This document shows positions 13,975 through 18,539 of a DNA stretch of 18,539 bases, in pieces. The first letter of the stretch is position 1. Each line of letters begins with the position of its first letter. This stretch comes from Verrucomicrobia subdivision 3 bacterium UBA7542 (GTDB lineage Bacteria > Verrucomicrobiota > Verrucomicrobiia > Limisphaerales > UBA11358), in the NCBI GenBank assembly GCA_002479245.1, contig DLMG01000180.1, positions 1-18,539 of the forward strand, read 5' to 3'. The position numbers and the translations under genes are program-made. The notes under the pieces are model-generated. The model worked only from the letters and a program-made list of their open reading frames with translations, made no database searches and was not told where the DNA came from.

Positions 13975-14966
13975 AGAAGCTCCTTTTCGTGGCTGTCCCC
14001 GTTTTGTAACCACTGCTTGGGGATTTGGGAAACTTTTTCACGACCTGTTGGTTGGTGAACTGGTTTCCCAAGCTGCCGATAAGGAAGCGTGCCCGCGTAA
14101 AGAGACTTAATCCGTCGCTTGGCTTCGTCTATGTAAGCCGGCTCTTTGTCACATCCCATCGCCCTTCGATTGTGACGCAGTGCAGCCAAGAGTGCTGAGC
14201 CGACACCTGAAAACGGATCCAAAACCCAGTCATCTTCGTTGGTCATGCTGAGAACACAACGCTCAACCAGTTCGATCGGAAACTGGCAGGGATGAAACGT
14301 CTTTTCAGGATGATTTGCTTTCACGTTTGGAATCTCCCACAAACCCGTTTCCCACTCGTGCGCCATCAGCTTCCAAACGTCACTGGGATTTTTGCCGAGC
14401 GGATTGCCAGAAGGCAGGCCGTATTTTGGTCCTGTGAAATGGGTTTTGCCGGGATACTTCGAGGGCACACGAATCACGTCGAGATTGAAAGTGTAGTCTT
14501 CTCCCTTCGTGAACCAGAGCAAAGTTTCGTAGCGGCCTGAGAAACGAACCGAACAGTGCAGTCCATGCTCAAAGTGCCAAACGACACGATTGCGTAATTT
14601 GAGCCCAAGGCGTTTGAAAGTTGGATAAAACCAGATGTCGAGCGGGAACACTTCGGAATTCTCGACGTAGTTGCCAACCTGCCAACACAGCGACCCCGTC
14701 GGCGAAAGAACGCGAACCAGTTCACGCAAGATCGGATCGAGTGACCGCAGATATTCTTCCAAAGCCACCTGTTGCTCATACGCTTTGCCGATGTTGTATG
14801 GCGGCGATGAAATGATGAGTTTCGCGAAGCCGGATGGAAGATCGCAAAGCGTTTTGAGGGAATCACCTTGCGCCAGAACGATTCGTGCGTCCTCGTTAAA
14901 CGTGTCAGCCACCGGCGGCATTTCGCTCCCGAGGAGCGGTCTCTGCATTTCAGTAGTTGCGGGCAT
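13971..14966 (-). CDS. Beta-class DNA methyltransferase of the R-M pair (probably N4-cytosine)
   Basis: 331 residues. The motif order is that of beta-class amino-methyltransferases: motif IV SSPPYNIGKAY (53-63), with catalytic SPPY at 54-57, then the target-recognition region, motif X HPCQFPIELVERC (225-237), and AdoMet motif I VLDPFSGVGSALLAA (248-262). SPPY enzymes of this class methylate N4 of cytosine, less often N6 of adenine. Together with a BglII-like nuclease, N4-cytosine in a GATC-core site is the best guess. Starts at Met7 or Met16 are possible alternatives to 14966; no clear Shine-Dalgarno. The stop TGA overlaps the nuclease GTG by 4 bases, so the two are translationally coupled with the methyltransferase made first. 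The 5' end is 79 bases from the diverged pyrK repeat. Confidence 0.93.
   Translation of the reverse strand: MPATTEMQRPLLGSEMPPVADTFNEDARIVLAQGDSLKTLCDLPSGFAKLIISSPPYNIGKAYEQQVALEEYLRSLDPILRELVRVLSPTGSLCWQVGNYVENSEVFPLDIWFYPTFKRLGLKLRNRVVWHFEHGLHCSVRFSGRYETLLWFTKGEDYTFNLDVIRVPSKYPGKTHFTGPKYGLPSGNPLGKNPSDVWKLMAHEWETGLWEIPNVKANHPEKTFHPCQFPIELVERCVLSMTNEDDWVLDPFSGVGSALLAALRHNRRAMGCDKEPAYIDEAKRRIKSLYAGTLPYRQLGKPVHQPTGREKVSQIPKQWLQNGDSHEKELL
13980..13985 (-). promoter_or_regulatory. Shine-Dalgarno deciding the restriction nuclease start
   Basis: AAGGAG lies inside the last methyltransferase codons, 5 bases before the GTG at 13974-13972. It favours the GTG over the ATG at 14013, which would overlap the methyltransferase by 43 bases. 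Confidence 0.7.
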
Positions 14967-15044
14967 AAGCTCTGTGCGTCTTTGAGACTGGCAAATTCTA
15001 CGTCATCACGCAATCCCGCGTATTTTTCTGTGGCCATTTGCACG

Positions 15045-15422
15045 CAAAGTTGACAGGTTTGCCGCCGCCGACCATGCTGGCAACCGCCAATGCTTGAGCA
15101 AACCGTCCAGATCGTTTCCAACGAGCGCGATACCGATTCTTATTTTCGCCTCGTGGTGCGCGCACCGCGGATTGTCCCCCGGATCCAACCGGGTCAGTTC
15201 GCCCACGTCCGCGTGTTGCCGCTGAAGGACGCACTATTGCGGCGGCCGTTCAGCATCTTCCAAGTCGAGGGCGACACGTTTTCCATCCTCTACAAAACCG
15301 TCGGCAAAGGCACCGAGCTTCTATCGCAGATGCGTTCCGGCGAGGAACTCAGCGTAATTGCGCCGCTGGGCCATGGATTCACCGTCCCGAAGCGCGGCGG
15401 CGAGACTCCCCTGCTCGTCGCG
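15045..15422 (+). repeat. Direct repeat, left copy (pyrK upstream region plus 5' third)
   Basis: 378 bases that align with 16447-16824, equal in overall length. Both begin at CAAAGTTGACAGGTTTG and end at CTGCTCGTCGCG. Start codons sit at the same offset (45 bases). The copies are diverged: I count about 25 differences in the 333 coding bases, many of them silent. The flanks outside the repeat are unrelated. Confidence 0.9.
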
Positions 15423-15425
15423 TAA
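15090..15425 (+). pseudogene. Truncated, diverged copy of pyrK (first 111 codons)
   Basis: Encodes the N-terminal FAD-binding part of the dihydroorotate dehydrogenase electron-transfer subunit, with RRPFSIF at 51-57. It stops at TAA right after TPLLVA, exactly where similarity to the intact pyrK (16492-17277) ends. The NAD-binding and 2Fe-2S parts are absent, so it cannot function as PyrK. It differs from intact PyrK at 7 of 111 residues (for example V29A, E60S and a cluster at 77-83), with about as many silent changes. That pattern is closer to an allele from a relative than to a new duplicate. Confidence 0.9.
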
Positions 15426-15910
15426 ATGTCTTTGATTTTCTGGTAGAAATTCTTTTCCGAAGCGCGGATTTCCCGGATGCGCGCCGTCAGTTCGTCGAAA
15501 TACTTCCCGCCTCCCTGTTTCAATCGCTCGTCATCCAGCGTGAACCCCTTCACGATGTATTCCCGCAATCGCTGCGTCGCCCAGATGCGAAACTGCGTGC
15601 CGCGCAGCGATTTTACCCGGTAGCCAACGGAGATGATGACATCCAGATTGAAAAACTTGGTTTGGTAATTCTTCCCGTCGGCGGCAGTTGTTAAGGATTC
15701 CTTAACAACTGAATCCGGCTTTAACTCGCCCTCGGAGAAGACGTTGCGAATGTGCATGCTGATATTTGGAATGGTCGTCTGGAACAACTCCGCCATCTGG
15801 CCCTGGGTCAACCAGACCGTTTCATTTTCCAGCCGGACCTCCAATTGCGTGCGCCCGTCCTCCGTCTGGTAAAGGACGATCTCAGATTTCTTTTCCAGTT
15901 CTTTCGCCAT
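15413..15910 (-). pseudogene. RhuM-family protein, C-terminally truncated
   Basis: From ATG at 15910 the frame encodes about 166 residues typical of RhuM (COG3943): IVLYQTEDGRTQLEVRLENE, TVWLTQGQMAELFQTTIPNI as a helix-turn-helix-like start, FFNLDVIISVGYRVKS, GTQFRIWATQRLREYIVKGF, and FYQKIKDIYATS. Family members usually run to more than 300 residues and continue after DIYATS with a conserved C-terminal domain. Here the frame instead runs antisense through the pyrK fragment to 15290. RhuM genes are frequent passengers in defence and mobile islands; their biochemical role is not settled. AAGGA lies only one base before the ATG, a poor ribosome site. Confidence 0.88.
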
Positions 15911-16010
15911 GTCCTTTTACGTTCTCTGTGTTCTTCCTGTCCACCGAAATCCCCAATGCGGGACGTAGGTGGATGCGGTTAAATCAAATCCTGTTGCCCC
16001 GGCTTGGGCG

Positions 16011-16066
16011 GCCTGCCTGCCGAAGCCTCGGCGCAGGCAGGCGCTTTGGGCAGGTTCTCCACCTGC
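16011..16066. repeat. REP-like hairpin cluster at the helicase breakpoint
   Basis: GCCTGCCTGC (16011-16020) pairs with GCAGGCAGGC (16033-16042). A second small hairpin, GCAGGT-tctcc-ACCTGC (16050-16066), follows. The cluster ends 7 bases before helicase similarity is lost, so the repeat may mark the break. Confidence 0.7.
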
Positions 16067-16073
16067 AACGAGT

Positions 16074-16316
16074 ACCCGCCTCAATGGTCTTGCCCAAGCC
16101 GACTTCATCGGCCAGCAACGCGCCTTTGGACAGCGGGGAATTGAAAGCAAAGAGCGCTGCATCTACTTGGTGCGGGTTCAAATCCACCTGCGCCCCGGCC
16201 ACAGCGCCAGCAAGTTTCTCCATGCTGTCCGACGAGCAGCGCTTCGTCAGCTCGTGCGCAAAGTATTTGGCGTGGTAGTCGGTCAGGTTCACTCGAATCA
16301 CTTTCCCATAACCCAT
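16074..16316 (-). pseudogene. N-terminal fragment of an SNF2-type DNA helicase
   Basis: About 81 residues from ATG at 16316: LTDYHAKYFAHELTKRC, then KLAGAV, AQVDLNPHQVDAALFAFNSP, LSKGALLADEVGLGKTIEAG. That is the N-terminus and Walker A motif of large SNF2/DEAD-like helicases, about 900 or more residues as I recall, commonly found with DNA methyltransferases in defence islands. After EAG, where LVL.. is expected, the frame enters a repeat and ends at 15984. No other helicase motif remains. It is a remnant, on the same strand as the rhuM remnant downstream. The 130 bases between 16317 and 16446 show no gene. Confidence 0.88.
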
Positions 16317-16446
16317 GCAGATTGATGGGCATCGTAAGCCGTGGCGGAGCTTTCGCAAATGTTTTATTGGCAAATAGGAGACAGGAGTTGGGAGCAAGGG
16401 CAAAAGCGGAAAGCGTCAATTCTGCGTGCATCTGGTTTCGACACCT

Positions 16447-16824
16447 CAAAGTTGACAGGTTTGCGGCTGCCGACCATGCTCAACCGCGACAATGCTTGAG
16501 CAAACCGTCCAGATTGTTTCCAACGAGCGCGATACCGATTCTTATTTTCGCCTCGTGGTGCGCGCACCGCGGATTGCCCCCCGGATCCAACCGGGTCAGT
16601 TCGCCCACGTCCGCGTGTTGCCGCTGAAGGACGCACTATTGCGACGACCGTTCAGCATCTTCCAGGTTTCCGGCGATACCTTTTCCATCCTCTACAAAAC
16701 CGTCGGCAAAGGCACCGAGGTCCTCGTGCGAATGCAAGCCGGCGAGGAACTCAGCGTGATTGCACCGCTGGGCCATGGATTCACCGTCCCGAAGCGCGGC
16801 GGCGAAACTCCGCTGCTCGTCGCG
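16447..16824 (+). repeat. Direct repeat, right copy (upstream region and 5' third of intact pyrK)
   Basis: Partner of 15045-15422 in the same orientation, 1402 bases apart. It includes the putative promoter and codons 1-111 of the intact gene. Recombination between the copies would delete the rhuM and helicase remnants and leave one pyrK. Confidence 0.9.
16452..16480 (+). promoter_or_regulatory. Possible pyrK promoter (TTGACA, 17 bases, CATGCT)
   Basis: A perfect -35 TTGACA (16452-16457) is followed by a 17-base spacer and CATGCT (16475-16480), a poor -10. The ATG comes 11 bases later, so any transcript would be nearly leaderless; no Shine-Dalgarno precedes the ATG. Both hexamers and the spacing are conserved in the diverged copy (15050-15078). 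Confidence 0.3.
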
Positions 16825-17277
16825 GGCGGCTACGGGATGGCCGCGATGTACCTGCTCGCGCAACGCTCGCCGCAAAAAGGCATCGTCTTCGTCGGCGGCC
16901 GGCGGCGCGTGGACATTTTGTGCGAAAAAGAATTCCAGTCGCTCGGCTGGGACGTGCGCGTGACCACTGAGGACGGCAGCCACGGCGAGAAAGGACTCGT
17001 GACGAAACCGCTGCAGGCGGAATTGAAACGCCGCACGAAAGGCCGAAAGCTGTTTGCCTGCGGACCAACGGGAATGTTGAAAGCCGTTGGCAAAATCGCC
17101 GAAGAATTCAAGGTGCCGGCGGAACTTTCCATGGACGAACATATGTGCTGCGGCGTCGGCGTCTGCCTGACCTGTGTGATTCCCGTCAAGGCCGGCGACG
17201 GCTGGGAATACCAGCGCACCTGTGCGGAAGGCCCGGTGTTTGATGCGCATCAGGTTGTGTGGGAGGCAGTCAAGTGA
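16492..17277 (+). CDS. pyrK: Dihydroorotate dehydrogenase B, electron-transfer subunit
   Basis: 261 residues, full length for the family. RRPFSIF (51-57) binds FAD, APLGHGF (91-97) and LLVAGGYGMAAM (108-119) form the NAD-binding entry, CGPTGML (190-196) is the ferredoxin-reductase-type motif, and DEHMCCGVGVCLTC with Cys244 supplies the four 2Fe-2S ligands (Cys220, 225, 228, 244). The subunit passes electrons from dihydroorotate oxidation in PyrD to NAD+ in pyrimidine synthesis. pyrD follows 175 bases later on the same strand, as expected for an operon, but the gap carries a long inverted repeat. It is preceded by a diverged truncated copy of itself. Confidence 0.96.
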   Translation: MLEQTVQIVSNERDTDSYFRLVVRAPRIAPRIQPGQFAHVRVLPLKDALLRRPFSIFQVSGDTFSILYKTVGKGTEVLVRMQAGEELSVIAPLGHGFTVPKRGGETPLLVAGGYGMAAMYLLAQRSPQKGIVFVGGRRRVDILCEKEFQSLGWDVRVTTEDGSHGEKGLVTKPLQAELKRRTKGRKLFACGPTGMLKAVGKIAEEFKVPAELSMDEHMCCGVGVCLTCVIPVKAGDGWEYQRTCAEGPVFDAHQVVWEAVK

Positions 17278-17339
17278 ATTTTCAATTTATGCAAGGGACA
17301 CATCCAACTCCGATAAATCGCGAGCAGGCACTCAACATC

Positions 17340-17419
17340 GAACATCCAACATCCAATTCCCGCAGTGGGTGGGCGAAGCCATTGGTTGTTCGGTGTTGGC
17401 TGTTGGATGTTGGATGTTC
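17340..17419. repeat. 17-bp perfect inverted repeat between pyrK and pyrD
   Basis: GAACATCCAACATCCAA (17340-17356) and TTGGATGTTGGATGTTC (17403-17419) are exact reverse complements with 46 bases between. Each arm is itself built of ATCCAAC units. Just upstream, AACTCCGATAAATCGCGAGC (17306-17325) matches 6159-6178 with one mismatch, so this gap has received dispersed repeat material. In the pyrK-pyrD transcript the arms would fold into a long hairpin; no U-run follows. Confidence 0.8.
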
Positions 17420-17440
17420 ATCCATTTCTTCCTTCAGTCC

Positions 17441-17445
17441 GGAGG
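17441..17445 (+). promoter_or_regulatory. Shine-Dalgarno deciding the pyrD start
   Basis: GGAGG lies 7 bases before ATG 17453. The frame is open upstream to 17222, inside pyrK, but the extra residues translate the intergenic repeat. Conservation starts at MNLSVKIGTLTLQNPV. Confidence 0.85.
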
Positions 17446-17452
17446 CGCATCC

Positions 17453-18367
17453 ATGAATCTCTCCGTCAAAATCGGCACGCTGACATTGCAAAATCCGGTG
17501 ATGGTGGCGTCGGGCACCTTCGGCTACGGCGTCGAATACGCGCAACTCCTCGACCTGAACCAACTCGGCGCAGTCGTCGTGAAGGGCATCCGGCTGCATC
17601 CGGTTCGCGGCAACCCCACGCCGCGCACGGCTGAGGTCGCCAGCGGCATGCTCAACGCCATCGGCCTCCAAGGGCCGGGTGTGGACGGGTTCATAAAAAA
17701 ATACTGGCCGTTCCTCAAAAAATTGAAGGTGCCCACCATCATCAACATCTGGGGCACTACGGTTGACGAATACGCCGAGGTGGCGCGGCGATTCGACGCG
17801 CTCGGCGGCGTTGGTGCGCTGGAGATCAATGTTTCCTGCCCGAACATCAAGGAAGGCGGAGCGCAGTTCGGGACGGACGTAAAACTGCTCAAGCAGGTGG
17901 TGGCCGCGTGCCGGAAGGTAACGGAACTGCCGCTCATCACCAAGATGAGTCCGAATGTGGTGAACATTGCGCCTTACGCCCGGGCGGCAGCGGAAGCGGG
18001 CAGTGATGCGCTGGCGGTGACGAACAGTTATCCGGCCATGGCGATAGACATCGAGACCGGCAAACCGAAGCTGGCGAACGTCACCGGCGGCCTGACGGGG
18101 CCATGCATCAAACCCATTGCCATCAAACTGGTCTGGGAAGCGGCGAAGGTGGTGAAGATTCCGATCATCGGCATGGGCGGCATCCAGAACGCGGCGGACG
18201 CCATCGAGTTCATGATGGCCGGCGCGACGGCGGTGGCCGTGGGCACGGCGAATTTTTACGAGCCGCAGACGACATTGCAGGTGATTGCCGGCATTCGCGA
18301 GTTCATGCAGAAGCACGGCCTCCAGGACGTGCATGAAATCACCGGCAACGTACAAGCGACGAAATGA
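17453..18367 (+). CDS. pyrD: Dihydroorotate dehydrogenase B, catalytic subunit (class 1B)
   Basis: 304 residues. It oxidises dihydroorotate to orotate with FMN, the fourth step of UMP synthesis, and pairs with PyrK in the cytosol. Visible are the N-terminal GTLTLQNPVMVASGTFGYG (8-26), VVVKGI with Lys44, NAIGLQGPG (68-76), the catalytic loop INVSCPN with Cys129 (class 1B uses Cys; class 2 uses Ser), TKMSPNV, the flavin-phosphate loops IIGMGGIQNAADAIEFMMAG, and AVAVGTANF. The length and Cys agree with class 1B, which needs PyrK. The gene ends within 10 bases of an A/T-rich hairpin. Confidence 0.97.
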   Translation: MNLSVKIGTLTLQNPVMVASGTFGYGVEYAQLLDLNQLGAVVVKGIRLHPVRGNPTPRTAEVASGMLNAIGLQGPGVDGFIKKYWPFLKKLKVPTIINIWGTTVDEYAEVARRFDALGGVGALEINVSCPNIKEGGAQFGTDVKLLKQVVAACRKVTELPLITKMSPNVVNIAPYARAAAEAGSDALAVTNSYPAMAIDIETGKPKLANVTGGLTGPCIKPIAIKLVWEAAKVVKIPIIGMGGIQNAADAIEFMMAGATAVAVGTANFYEPQTTLQVIAGIREFMQKHGLQDVHEITGNVQATK

Positions 18368-18397
18368 AATTATTCCTGATGATAACCGGAATAATTT
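18367..18397 (+). terminator. Weak A/T-rich hairpin after pyrD
   Basis: AAATTATTCC (18367-18376) and GGAATAATTT (18388-18397) form a 10-bp stem with an 11-base loop, starting at the last base of the stop codon. Only TTT, part of the stem, then GGGG follows, so termination efficiency is doubtful. Confidence 0.35.
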
Positions 18398-18399
18398 GG

Positions 18400-18474
18400 G
18401 GTAGGGCGGGCAGTCCTCTGCCCGCCGCTCGTATGCACCATGACTGCGGCGCGCACGGAGTGACGCGCCCTACC
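18400..18474. repeat. REP-like element with GGTAGGGCG/CGCCCTACC ends
   Basis: GGTAGGGCG (18400-18408) and CGCCCTACC (18466-18474) close a 75-base unit that contains an inner hairpin GGCGGGCAG-tcct-CTGCCCGCC (18405-18426). Such units recur in verrucomicrobial intergenic regions in my experience; this window has one copy. After it, 18475-18539 shows nothing I can name. Confidence 0.65.
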
Positions 18475-18539
18475 AATGCCTGATTTATGTTCGAGCATCG
18501 CTCACAACCATTGTTGCCGCGCCGGCAATTTTACGCGCG

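Noticed and set aside
15290..15412. C-terminal 40 residues of the rhuM open frame
   Set aside because: They are the antisense translation of the pyrK fragment, so I do not count them as RhuM sequence.

Overview
The window looks like a chromosomal contig from a Verrucomicrobiota bacterium, most likely of the Pedosphaera/Limisphaerales type. This is an inference from a GC-rich, REP-like-repeat-laden background, a secreted protein ending in the 'ESSTNL.DW ... RFYRAV' C-terminal module common in that phylum, a squalene-hopene cyclase, and class 1B dihydroorotate dehydrogenase genes. I ran no database search.

Layout. 1-87 is the tail of an unidentified gene, closed by a strong terminator. 156-5897 is a block on the minus strand. 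In transcription order it holds hisS, a broken zeta-toxin-like kinase gene, a 53-codon partner gene overlapping it by ATGA, a macrodomain ADP-ribose hydrolase, a secreted TlpA-like redoxin, a 64-codon remnant of a second macrodomain gene, and a secreted GH5 glycosidase. 5898-6290 and 8488-8938 are gene-free and hold two copies of the same compound repeat. Between them, on the minus strand, are a papain-family (C1A) peptidase and an HU/IHF-type DNA-binding protein. The peptidase is interrupted by a complete LAGLIDADG intein placed exactly before its catalytic cysteine. 8939-13302 (+) is squalene-hopene cyclase followed by a large secreted Ig/lipase-like protein. 13405-14966 (-) is a compact type II restriction-modification pair of the BglII/BstYI kind. 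15045-18367 is the pyrimidine locus pyrK-pyrD (+). It is preceded by a diverged 5' fragment of pyrK, with remnants of RhuM and of an SNF2-type helicase trapped between the two copies. The last bases are another repeat.

Main points. (1) The intein-gated cysteine peptidase: all splice residues and both endonuclease acidic residues are present, and the +1 extein residue is the peptidase nucleophile, so the enzyme can only exist after splicing. (2) Two loci in one window (pyrK and macrodomain) share an architecture: an intact gene, inserted genes, and a truncated, diverged copy in the same orientation. (3) The right end is a decaying defence island: an intact R-M pair, truncated rhuM, truncated helicase and a microhomology-like junction. 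(4) A zeta-toxin-type gene directly downstream of hisS has been inactivated by a stop and a frameshift, while its small partner stays open.
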